A DNA stretch of 50,000 nucleotides, from positions 15,001 through 65,000 of the forward strand of contig MCFG01000091.1 in the NCBI GenBank assembly GCA_002104895.1, written 5' to 3'. Under the pieces are notes generated by a model. That model was not told where the DNA came from and made no database searches. It saw nothing but the letters and a program-made list of their open reading frames with translations. The position numbers were made by a program, and so were the translations under genes. The stretch comes from Anaeromyces robustus. Its lineage: Eukaryota > Neocallimastigomycota > Neocallimastigomycetes > Neocallimastigales > Neocallimastigaceae. Below are positions 34,530 through 46,026 of the stretch, one piece after another (positions within the stretch are counted from its first letter, which is position 1; each line of letters opens with the position of its first letter).

Positions 34530-36517
34530 ATTTATAATATAATAATGATGGTATATATTTTATTTAATTTTACTTAATCAAATTGCTATAAAATTCTTTC
34601 TTTTTCTTTTTTATAAATATTAAGAAATAGTTGATTATATTATATTATTGTTACTTTAATGTTGAATAATACACTCGTATGATATTAATGTTTTAGAAAT
34701 AGAAGAGATATTTATGAATAAATTAGTGCTTTTTTTGTTAAAATAAATTAAAATGGAAAAGTTTTATTATGTTATTAGTAGTTAGTTTATTTGTATTATT
34801 TATTTACTCTTTGTATAATATTGAGTAAAAATTACTATAGTCTTCGGTTTTTCTTTTTAAAACACTTAAATTATATATATATATACATTATTTTTATTTT
34901 AAAAAATTATTTGTATAAAAAGTTCTATAGATAGATATACATGAATAAAAGCATTAAATTATTTTATAATCATTAAATACTGATATTTTTTTATCTATGA
35001 ATTGAATTGAATTTGAATTGAGTTGAATTTGAATTTGAATTGAATGTGAATGTTTGAAAAAAAAAAAGATACTTGAAATAAAAATATAATATTTTTACTT
35101 TTAATATTTTATATTAAATACAATTTTAAATAATTTTTTTTATATTATATTAAAATATAATTAATTATTTATATTGAGTACAGTAAAATATATAAAAACT
35201 TTATATATTAATAATTTAATTTAAATTAATTAATTAATTGTATATTTACATTTAATAGAGGCCTTTTTAATTAAAAGAATTTATATTTTATATAATAAAA
35301 ATTTTTTTTTAAAGAAATAATCATAAAATATTATCAAGTAAAAAAACAAAAAGTAATAAGAAATAATTATTATTAATAATTATATTTTTTATATTTAAAT
35401 ATCATAGTTATTTAATTATTATTATTTAATATTTAATATTTGATATTCAAAACTTATAATTCATATTTTATAATTCATATTTTTATTATTATATATTTTA
35501 ATATTAAATTTTTTAGTATTTCATTTAATATTTTTTTTTTCTGTTATATTTAATTAAATAATTAATTTTATGTAATATGTATTAATGAAAGTACTTTTTT
35601 TTTTATACTTGTATTAATATAATGAATCAATCATTATATATATATTTATATTTGCATAATTATTATATGTAACATTTTTTTTATAAAATGTTAAATGTTA
35701 AAAAAATTGTTAATATAAATGTATTTAAATACATCTTATATATATGATATAATTAAAAAAAATTTTTTTTTTTCCTTTGTAATTATTTTAATGAAATTTT
35801 TGTGTAAAATTAATGTAACTTTTTATATATTTTCTTATTTTTTATTTTTATTTATTTTTATAAAATATATTAATTTATCTTGAAATAATTTTTATATTTT
35901 AAAATATTACATATGTTAGAGTTAATTTCATATTTGTAAATTTAAAATATTCTTATCTGAAATTCTATTAATTATTAATATATATATATTAAAAAGTAAT
36001 TTTTCCGATATTTTGATTAAAAAAGTAATTAAAAGTAAAAATATTAATAATATCTAAGATAATTAAAGAGATATTTAATATGAAGATATTATTGATAATT
36101 ATATATTATATAATATATTTTATTTTTGCGTTTTAATTTTATAAAGAATTATTTTAAAACATATTAATATTTTTTAATTCATTTATTTCTTATAGTATTA
36201 TTTTATATATTAATATAATATGTGTTATTAATGTTGATTCAATAGTTAATATTAAATAGATTTTTAATAAAAGATTTTGAGTAATTAATTTATTTTACAT
36301 ATTAATTTATTTAATAAAGTTTTTTATTATTTAATTATAATATAAATTCTTAATAATTTTTTTATTATTTAATATTTAATAATAAAAATAAATGTAATAT
36401 GAATATAATTAAAATGACTTCATATATTTACAGATAGAGTTAGTCATTTAATATATATATAATTTTTATTATTATTTTTCTAAATTATTTCATTTTAATT
36501 TATAAAAACTATAAAGA
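34530..36517. other. AT-rich intergenic region
   Basis: Upstream of the minus-strand LRR-SH3 gene. No open frame of interest. A run of GAATTGAATT-type short repeats lies near 34998-35045. Confidence 0.55.
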
Positions 36518-36818
<301 letters not shown>

Positions 36819-37018
36819 TTAAATACTGTTATAATATAGAAATATTAATAAATATTTTAAGAATTGAGTGTAAGGGTTGTTATTATGTAGAATATATTAT
36901 ATATTTAAATATATTAATAACAATAATTATTTATAAAGTTATAGTAATAATATTTATGTAACAAAATTTTAATGATATTAAAAATAAAATTTAATAACAA
37001 AAATTAATACATATAGAA

Positions 37019-37056
<38 letters not shown>

Positions 37057-38494
37057 ATAAAATTATGAATATAATTAGACCGAGTTCACGAATTTGATAC
37101 TTTTTTTTTCTTTTCGAAATATTATAAAAACTTTTTATTTTATTTTTTTTTTTAATTTTTATAATTTTTTTATATTTATTAATAATAATTTATGTTTATA
37201 TAAAGTTTATTAATCAATAATTTTCATAAGCTTAAAAAATATATATTTGAATAAAAAGTTAGGTTAGAAAGCTAATAATTAAAAAAAAAAAAAGAAAATA
37301 AAGAAAATAAAATAAAATAAAAAACTTAATGGTAAGTATGTTTCACAAAAAAAAAAAAAACTTAAGTATATAAAGGTGTTATTTTATTTTTATATAAATT
37401 ATTTAATTAAAAAGGTTTTAATACAATTTTTTTAAATATAGTATAGTAAAATATATTAAAAAGGGCGGAGTTTGGAAAAAATCTTTTTTTTTTATATTAT
37501 GTCATTTTGTCCTTTTTTAATATATTTCTCTTTTTTTTTGTATTATACATAAATAAAAAATGTAATTAAGAAAGTATATATATTATTACTATTAATATAA
37601 TATTATGTACATTATGTACATTATTTTTATATGTATGTTCTATATGAATAAAGTTATATATAATTAAACTAATTAAGATGAATAATTATATTTTATAGTA
37701 ATTTTATAAATATGCATTACAATATAATGTATTATAAGTATAAATGAAAATTCATATTATAATAATCATTTTTTTATTAGTATCAAGAAAATATAAATAT
37801 ATAATAATAATTAATTATAAATTATTATTGTAATATAAATACATTTTGTTAATAAGTATTTATTATTCATTAATTTATATTTAATGATACATTATTTAAT
37901 AGTACATTTTTAATAATATTAATATTTTTAATAATAAAATTTTTGAATTATTATATACATTTATTCATTATTATTAATTATATAATAAAACAGAAAACAG
38001 TGAATATATTTTTCTTAAGAAATTAAGAATAAACTTAACAGTATATATTAAAGTATATATATATTGAATTTAATTTATATGATGTATATAAATAAAAATA
38101 AAAATAAAATAAAATAAAAAATAAGTATCATAATAAGCTTATTATTTTTTACTTAATATATATAATAAAAAACTTTAATTAATATATATAATTAAATAAA
38201 AAAATTTTAATTATTTAGAATATTATAAAAAAAAATTCTTTAAGTATCTCAAACATTCCGTAGCGTTAATATATGTAAAATATATTTTTTAATATTTTAA
38301 TAAAAATTAGTTAACTATTATTCATAACATAAGAAAGATTTTCAATGTTGAAGTTTTATATGAATTAATAACATTTTTATTTAATTATTTATTGTTGTAT
38401 ATATATGAATATATATATATATAAAGAATTGATAAAGATAAAGATATTTAAGAAATAAATATTAAAAAAAGAATATAAGAACCAAAAAGCAATA
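36819..38494. other. AT-rich upstream region of the subtilase
   Basis: No gene is visible. A T tract of about 30 lies near 37025-37052. A GC-richer motif AAGGGCGGAGTTTGG lies near 37460-37475 in otherwise AT-only sequence. The last 100 bp before 38495 are A-rich, as seen upstream of other starts in this window. Confidence 0.5.
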
Positions 38495-39387
38495 ATGAGG
38501 ATAAATAAAAAACAAATTATTTTTCAATTTATTTTATTTCCTTTTATTTTTTCTCATCCTATAGATTATGAAAATAAAGAAAAAGAAAAACCTTTAATAC
38601 CATTTAAACAATTAAAGTCCCGTTTTTTAAATTTACAACAGGTTAATTATAATGGAGGAGAAGAATTAAGTTCATTTAGAACGGATGAGCCCATTAATCA
38701 ACATGATAACCATTTAGAACGTATTAATATTTTAAAAAATTTCCAAAATAAATTTAGTAGTATTTATAAATATAGTAAAAAACAAAAAATTGATGAATCA
38801 AATAAAAAAAAGCAAAAACCAAAACAAATTATTCCAGAATATATACCCGATCATTATATAGTTATATTTAAAAAAAATGTCGGGGACTTATTTATAACTC
38901 AACATATTGATCGAATTAATTCGATGTTAAAAATAAATCAATATAATGATAATGATCAAAATCATAATGATTACGTTATCAAACATATTTATAATATAAA
39001 TGGTTTTAGAGGATATTATGGTAAATTTGATGAAAATACATTAAAATTAATTAATGATTCTTCTGAAGTAAGTAATATATTAATTAATGGAATAGAAAAA
39101 AATTTTTTTTTTAAAAATAAATTATAAATATATTCTATATTAATAAAATTAAAATGATATAAAATGCTATATATATATAAATTTTGTTTTATCATATAAT
39201 AATAATATATTTAAATGTTATATTTTAATTATAAATTGATAAATATAAATATATATATATTTAAACGTTATATTTTAATTATATATTGATAAATATAAAT
39301 ATATATATATATAATTATAATTATAATTATAATTATATTTAATATTATTATATTAAAATATAAATATATTTATTGTTCTATTCCTCG

Positions 39388-39420
<33 letters not shown>

Positions 39421-40254
39421 TTTTAACTATTGAAAAAGATCAAAAAATAAAAATTCAAGATTTAAATGTTCAAAATAATGCACCATGGAATCTTTCTCGT
39501 ATTTCCCGAAGACAATTAATAGAAAATGAAATAAATAAAGATAAATATTTATATCAAAATTCTTCTGGTAAAGATGTTACAGTATATGTTATTGATACAG
39601 GTATTAATATTCATCATGTTGAATTTGGAGGTAGAGCTATCTTAGGTGGTAATTATAGTGAAGAAATTGAAAATGATGATTTAAATGGTCATGGTACTCA
39701 TGTTGCAGGTATTATAGGTGGTTCAATATATGGTGTAGCTAAAAAAGTTAATTTAGTATCTGTTAAAGTCGTTAATAAAAATGGTGAAGGATCTCTTAGT
39801 AGTGTAATTCAAGGAATTGAATTTGCTATAAATGATCATATTAAAAGGAAAAAAAGTAATACATCTTCATATCCAGTTCGTTCTATTATTAATTCAAGTT
39901 TAGGAGGACCATTAAGTGTTGCAATGAATAGAGCAATTGATACGGTAATTATATATATATATTGTATTATATATATTAATAAAATAAAATATATATTTTA
40001 TATATAAATAGAAATAAATATTAAATATATATATAAATAAAATATTATATAATGTATTAATTAATTAATTTTAATATTCAATATTAACAATAACAATAAC
40101 AACAACATTTAATCTTCAATATTAACAATAACAATAATAACAACATTTAATCTTCAATATTAACAATAACAATAACAACAACATTTAATCTTCAATATTA
40201 ACAATAACAATAACAACAACATTTAATCTTCAATATTAACAACAAAAACAACAA

Positions 40255-40294
<40 letters not shown>

Positions 40295-41585
40295 AATAAT
40301 AATAATAATTATAATATATTTTAATCCTATTAAAATAATTTCAATAATTAAAAAAAAAAAAAATAAACTTAATAATATATATATATTAATACATTAGGCT
40401 GTACATTATGGTATTAATGTTGTAGCAGCAGCAGGTAATGAAAATGAAGATGCCTGTCATTCTTCACCAGCATCTTCTACTAATGCTATTACTGTTGCTG
40501 CAACAAATTCTAATGATGAAATGGCAACCTATTCTAATCATGGAAATTGTGTTAATGTATTTGCTCCAGGAGAAAAGATAGAATCAGCATGGATTGGTTC
40601 AACTAATAATTTAATTAATGTACAATCAGGTACTTCTATGGCATGTCCTCATGTTTCAGGTGTAGTAGCTCTTCTTTTAGATACAAAAGAATATGCTAAT
40701 TATACACCAGAAAAAATTAAAGAACTTATTGAAAAAATAAGTACAAAAAATCTAGTTAAAAAAATTCCAATATGGAGTTCAACACCAAATCGTTTAATTT
40801 ATTCAAAACCTCCAGTAAAGGGAACCAAATATTCCGATAATGATAAAATGAATGATAGTGATCCAGATGATTTAAATGATATTATTGATGATGATGATGA
40901 TAAACCAGATGATTTAGATGATATTGTTGACGATGATGATGACAAACCAGATGATTTAGATGATATTGTTGATGATGATGATGACAAGCCAGATGATTTA
41001 GATGATATTGTTGATGATGATGATGATAATAATAAAGATAAAGATAAAGATAAAGATAATGATGATATAGGTGATATTATTGATGATGATGACGACGATG
41101 GTGGTAATAAAGATAAAGATAAAGATAATGATGATATAGGTGATATTATTGATGACGACGACGATGATAAAGATAATGATGATATAGGTGATATTATTGA
41201 TGATGACGACGACGATGGTGGTAATAAAGATAAAGATAAAGATAATGATGATATAGGTGATATTATTGATGATGATGACGACGATGGTGGTAATAAAGAT
41301 AAAGATAATGATGACATAGGTGATATTATTGATGATGACGACGACGATGGTGGTAATAAAGATAAAGATAATGATGATATAGGTGATATTATTGATGATG
41401 ATGATGAATTAGATGTTATTGATGATGAAATTAATGATGAAAATTATCAATTCATAGGAAACCATAAGGATGAAAGAAATATATTTAGAGTAAAAAAACC
41501 TCTTCGTAAAGATAAAACTTATATAATTTATCATTATGCCCAAATGAAAAAGGAATATAAAATGAGTAAAATGAAAAATATTTAA
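38495..41585 (+). CDS. Secreted subtilisin-like serine protease (S8, proteinase K type) with Asp-rich tail
   Basis: Three exons (38495-39067, 39420-39944, 40398-41585) join in frame to 761 residues. Introns are 352 and 453 bp (GTAAGT...AAAAG, GTAATT...ATTAG). Residues 1-21 are a signal peptide (IIFQFILFPFIFSHP). About 110-205 is an I9-type inhibitor propeptide (PDHYIVIFKKN ... SSE|VLTIEKDQKI), correctly restored by splicing. The catalytic domain has Asp250 (YVIDTGIN), His282 (NGHGTHVAG), oxyanion Asn380 (AAAGNE) and Ser446 (SGTSMACPHVSG), so it should be active. Residues about 520-709 are acidic repeats: four copies of PDDL-DDI-DDDD and six of NDDIGDIIDDDD, joined by DK-rich linkers. A basic tail follows (RVKKPLRKDK). 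The tail is far longer than in standard proteinase K relatives and may bind calcium or mediate attachment; that is a guess. The frame seen from Met408 alone is only the third exon. Confidence 0.93.
39388..39418. repeat. A31 tract abutting a 3' splice site
   Basis: An uninterrupted A31 runs directly into the AG of the subtilase intron 1 acceptor. The final A of the tract and the next G form the splice site. Confidence 0.85.
40078..40310. repeat. Minisatellite and (CAA)n inside subtilase intron 2
   Basis: A ~40-bp unit containing CAATATTAACAATAACAATA and CAACATTTAATCTT is repeated four times, then passes into (ACAACA)n and (AAT)n. It lies wholly within the intron. Confidence 0.85.
40863..41410 (+). 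repeat. In-frame coding repeats for Asp-rich tail
   Basis: The DNA is built from 42-bp units (four copies) and then units of roughly 54-69 bp (six copies). All length differences are multiples of three, so the frame is kept. The codons are mostly GAT with patches of GAC. Confidence 0.85.
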
Positions 41586-42337
41586 CATAGACACATAGAA
41601 GTAACAAAAAAAAAAAAAAAAAAAAAGAAAAACATATAAAGTTAGATAAATAATATCTAAATTTTAATATAGTAAATATCGTTCTAATAAATATATTTAG
41701 GTATTAATCAACAATATATAAGGAAAGAATTATATTTTTTAATTATAAAAGTATGATTTTATTCAATTATGAATATTATTTAATATATATCTATTTAATT
41801 AAAAATAATATATAATAAATAACAATAACAGTAATATTATCCTTTAAAGAGTTGTAAAAAATAGTATATAAGTACATAATCATATTACTTATATGATTAT
41901 GAATATTATTTATGAAAAAAATTCATTATGATAAACTAAATCTATCATAAATGTTATTTATTATAAAAATTACTTTTTTTTTTTCTTTGTTTTTTATTTA
42001 ATAGAGATATTTTTTAAATAGTTTTGGTTATTTATTTATTAATTTTTTATTGTTATTTAAGATAAATAAAAATAATGAAATATTTATATATTAATTATCC
42101 ACAATTTCTAATATAAACATTATTTCTTAATTTATATTAATAATGCATGTTAATATAATGTATAAATACATTTTTTAAGAAAAAAAATTTTATAAAAAAA
42201 ATACTAATAAAAGGAAAATAATTAAATATATTTAATTTAACCAATAATGAAAATTATATATTTTTATATATTTATATATTTATTTGTTTAACTAAAACAA
42301 TAAAATTTAAATCTATTTATATATTTAACCAAACAAT
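41586..42337. other. 3' flank of the subtilase and AT-rich spacer
   Basis: No gene is visible. An A-rich tract occurs shortly after the stop codon (about 41607-41626). Confidence 0.55.
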
Positions 42338-42520
42338 TAATGTTTTATAATTATTTACAGTATTATCCCTATATTAATACTTTATAATTATTTACATATT
42401 ATCCCTGTATTAATACTCTATATTATCCCTGTATTAATACTTTATAATTATTTACAGTATTATCCCTGTATTTAATACTTGGATTTATTAATACAAATAT
42501 AATACTGTAAATAATTATAA
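42338..42520. repeat. ~37-bp tandem repeat ending in a perfect 22-bp inverted repeat
   Basis: The unit TTTATAATTATTTACAGTAT followed by TATCCCTGTATTAATAC occurs about three and a half times from 42343 to 42480. The last copy's first 22 bases (42442-42463) recur as a perfect inverted copy at 42499-42520, leaving a 35-base spacer. Confidence 0.85.
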
Positions 42521-44225
42521 TTTTCATTTTTAATAAATATACAATTAAATATTAATAAATTCATTCCATTGTTTATAAAAAAAAATTTTTTTTTTAATAT
42601 ATACATATTTACCTATTTACATAAGCTACATATACTATATTAATATAATAAAAAAAAAATTTAATATTTTTTCTATGCAAAAAATTTTATTTTGTGAAAT
42701 TTTAATTATGAATCATTTAATGATGTATATAAATCAATTATTAAGAAAACTTTTTTTTTTTTTTTTTATTTCAACAATGTAACAATACAATTCTTTTATA
42801 TTATTAATATGTTTTATAAATTCTTTATTTATTAATTAAATGTTAATATTAACAAAAACAAAAATTAATTTTTTTAATTTTGTTAATATTTTTTTCAAAT
42901 GCATTTCTTAAAATTCTTATCCAGTAAATTTCAAGAAGAAATATTAACTTTTTTTTTTTATATAGTTTCTATATTTATTGGAATGCATAGTACTTTGTGT
43001 TATTTCTTGATTTTTATAAATATAATTAAATATTATAATAAAAAATAAAAAAAAAAATTTTTTTTTTGTTTTATTTTATGATTATTAATTAATTGATTTA
43101 ATTTATTATATTATTTATTAATTATGCATTGCTTAATTAAGATGTTATATATATATATAAACCAAGGGTATAAAGTGTATCCAGTGTATAAAATATTAAA
43201 TAATTATAAAAATATAAATAAAATTAAAAATTTCAATTATAGTTGTAAGAGTTAAAATAAATTATATAATTCCTATAATTATATAAATCATCACCTGTCA
43301 TTTCTATTATAAATATATAAATACAGAAAATTATTTTATCTTTTTTTTTTTTTTTTAAATGATTATTATCAATAAAAATTTTAATCAATAATTTATTTAT
43401 TTATTTTTTATGTGTATATATTTATTTATTTACTTTAATTATTAGTATTTTATTTATTTATTTATTTATATATTGAAATATTTTAATAATTAAAATAATA
43501 ATTATCAAATTTTTTTATTATTTATCTTTTTTATTAAATTATATGATAATTAATTAAAAAAAAAAGATAGTAAAAAGAATAAAAAGATTATCCAATTATA
43601 AAGATTTTATTGATTACATTATATTAATTACATTATATTACATTAAATTACATTATATACCATACAATATTTGAATATTGAAGATTATATGTAATTTCTG
43701 TTGTATTTTTTATAATTTTGTAACCAATATTTTATGGAAAAATTCAATTAATTTATGTTAAGTTACATAAAATTTTTTTGGTAGTAATAAATCCATATTT
43801 GGTATTTTCCAAATTCAGGTATATACAATATGTATGAATATGGAATAATATAATTAAAGTATTAATTTTAATATTGTGTATCATATTACAATATAACAAT
43901 TTATGATTAATTAATAGATAATTCTAATTATTAATTAATATATTAACAAAATTTTTCTATCCATCATTTTTTTTTTTCTTTTTTTTTTATTTTTATTTTT
44001 TTTATTTTTTTTTATTTTTATTGTTTATAGAAATTTTTTTATTACAAGAAATGTATGTATTAATTTTTTTCTTATAATTTATTAATATTATTTATAATAT
44101 TATAACAATTATTAACAAAAAAAAAACATTTTTAATATATAACAATATTAAAAAAAATTAGAAAGTACAAGAAAGAAACAAAAAGTTAAAAAAAAAAAAA
44201 AAAAATTAATAAAAAAAAGAAAAAT
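42521..44225. other. AT-rich intergenic region upstream of the multi-pass membrane protein gene
   Basis: No gene is visible. There are T-rich tracts near 43965-44020 and a purine-rich stretch with an A tract immediately before the ATG at 44226. Short direct repeats ACATTATATTA lie near 43616-43660. Confidence 0.5.
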
Positions 44226-45554
44226 ATGCAGCTAGGACTTGAAGCAGTTGAAGAAAATGGAGATTTTCAACATTTTTATTATAATAAAATTGACGGATAT
44301 CAAAAAGTAATTACCCAAGTACTTAATCCATTTTTACCATGGGTTTTATTAATAGCGATCATAAATAAAAAAAATTTAAGGAAGCCAATCAATTTATTGT
44401 TAATATTTCATTATATTTTAAGATCTATCGGTACAGCATTTTTAAATACTGAAAGTATAAGAATAAATAGAAATGAAAATCCTTTAATAGTTTACCCTTA
44501 TACAGAAAGAAATTGGAAAATTAGTTATGCAGTAGCAAATATTTTTTGGACATTTGGAGAATTATGTGCTGATTGGTATCCGTTATTAAGAACCAAAGCT
44601 GTAACTAAAAATAATCCAAAAAAAATAAAACCAGCTGTTATTATGTGTGTTATTTTTAATATAACGAAATTATATGCTATGATTTCTTTTTTTCTTAATC
44701 CTTATGTTATTTTTGATAATATTGGTAATATTACTGAAAAGGAAATATCAAGTTTATCAAGATATAAATCTCATTGGTGGATAACCGTTGCCGTTATACA
44801 AGTAGCTAGTTTTTTATATGATTTAAGTATTATAATGACATTAAGAAAATGTCTTTTCAATAAATTAAAAGAATTTCGAGATGTTAATAATGGTAATTCA
44901 AGATTTTTAAGGAAATTTCAACAAATATCAGAATATCGTATTATGTTTTCAATGATAGCTTCATTAATCTTTTTACCATTTATTTTAGCATTTATTTATT
45001 TATGTTTTCATAAATGTTTAAAAAAAAATGAAGTATGCGATATGGATACTGATTTTGCATTAGAAAGTCTTCGTCAAGGTGTAATAAATCTTAATTGCAA
45101 TTTTATGTATATTGATCAAATATTACTTCGTTTTGTAGTAAGAGATAATTATAATAAAACTAATGGCTATATGACATCATTTAGAAATCAAAATAATATG
45201 TCATCAACTAAAAATTTATCAAATTTTTCATCCGTTAAAAATTTCTCTTCAGTTAAAAATTTATCTTCATTAAATAATAATAATAATTTATCGTCAAATA
45301 AAAATACTATTCATTTTGCAACAAATAAAGATATATCATCAGCTGAACATTTTACGAGTAAAGATATATCTTCAGTAGCAAATTTATCATCATCTTCAAG
45401 TATATCATCTGTTACAAATTTATCTGCTAGTACAGATTTATCATCAGCTACAAATTTATCATCAACTACAAATTTGTCAACAGCTAAAAATTTATCTTTA
45501 GCAAGACATTTATCATCATCAAATAATTATAATAAAATTAAAATTAATATATAG
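44226..45554 (+). CDS. Six- or seven-pass membrane protein with Ser-rich repeat tail
   Basis: An intact 442-residue frame without introns. Hydrophobic segments lie at about 32-47, 54-74, 98-121, 136-158, 184-206 and 239-261, with a weaker seventh candidate at 282-303. Notable residues in or next to the helices are Trp39, the FWTFGELCADWYPLL segment and the paired Trp in SHWWITVAVIQ. The C-terminal 120 residues are hydrophilic and built from degenerate copies of (K/T)NLSS and SSVKNL, with Asn runs, and could be phosphorylated. The topology would suit a GPCR-like receptor or a channel/transporter, but I recognise no family motif. The start codon follows an A-rich leader typical here. Confidence 0.8.
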   Translation: MQLGLEAVEENGDFQHFYYNKIDGYQKVITQVLNPFLPWVLLIAIINKKNLRKPINLLLIFHYILRSIGTAFLNTESIRINRNENPLIVYPYTERNWKISYAVANIFWTFGELCADWYPLLRTKAVTKNNPKKIKPAVIMCVIFNITKLYAMISFFLNPYVIFDNIGNITEKEISSLSRYKSHWWITVAVIQVASFLYDLSIIMTLRKCLFNKLKEFRDVNNGNSRFLRKFQQISEYRIMFSMIASLIFLPFILAFIYLCFHKCLKKNEVCDMDTDFALESLRQGVINLNCNFMYIDQILLRFVVRDNYNKTNGYMTSFRNQNNMSSTKNLSNFSSVKNFSSVKNLSSLNNNNNLSSNKNTIHFATNKDISSAEHFTSKDISSVANLSSSSSISSVTNLSASTDLSSATNLSSTTNLSTAKNLSLARHLSSSNNYNKIKINI

Positions 45555-45580
45555 AATATCTATTCTATTTTTTTTTTATT

Positions 45581-45617
<37 letters not shown>

Positions 45618-45993
45618 TATTTCTTTCTTTTCTTTATTTTCTTTCTTTCTAAATAAATAAACATAAATAATTATTATCTTTAAAATCTTTTTTATTAATT
45701 AAAAATTTTTTTTTATTTCTTTTATTTATATTAAATTTTTCTTATATGTATTAATTAACTTATACTAATTAATTTATATATATCACATGATTATCATTAT
45801 CTTTTTTTAATTTATTTAACAATTAAAAAATATTATAAATTAAAGTTTTAAAATCAAAAGATTAATAATGTATAATAATCTATTAAGTTAAGGTTAATAT
45901 TTAATATAAAATATTAAAACAAAATAAAAAAAATATTATATATATATAGGAAAATTATGTAAAATTATTTAATAGTTATATTATAATTATAAT

Positions 45994-46026
<33 letters not shown>

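Noticed and set aside
40799-41317. 172-codon Ser/Leu-rich minus-strand frame
   Set aside because: Antisense shadow of the Asp-rich repeats in the subtilase, whose coding strand is clear.
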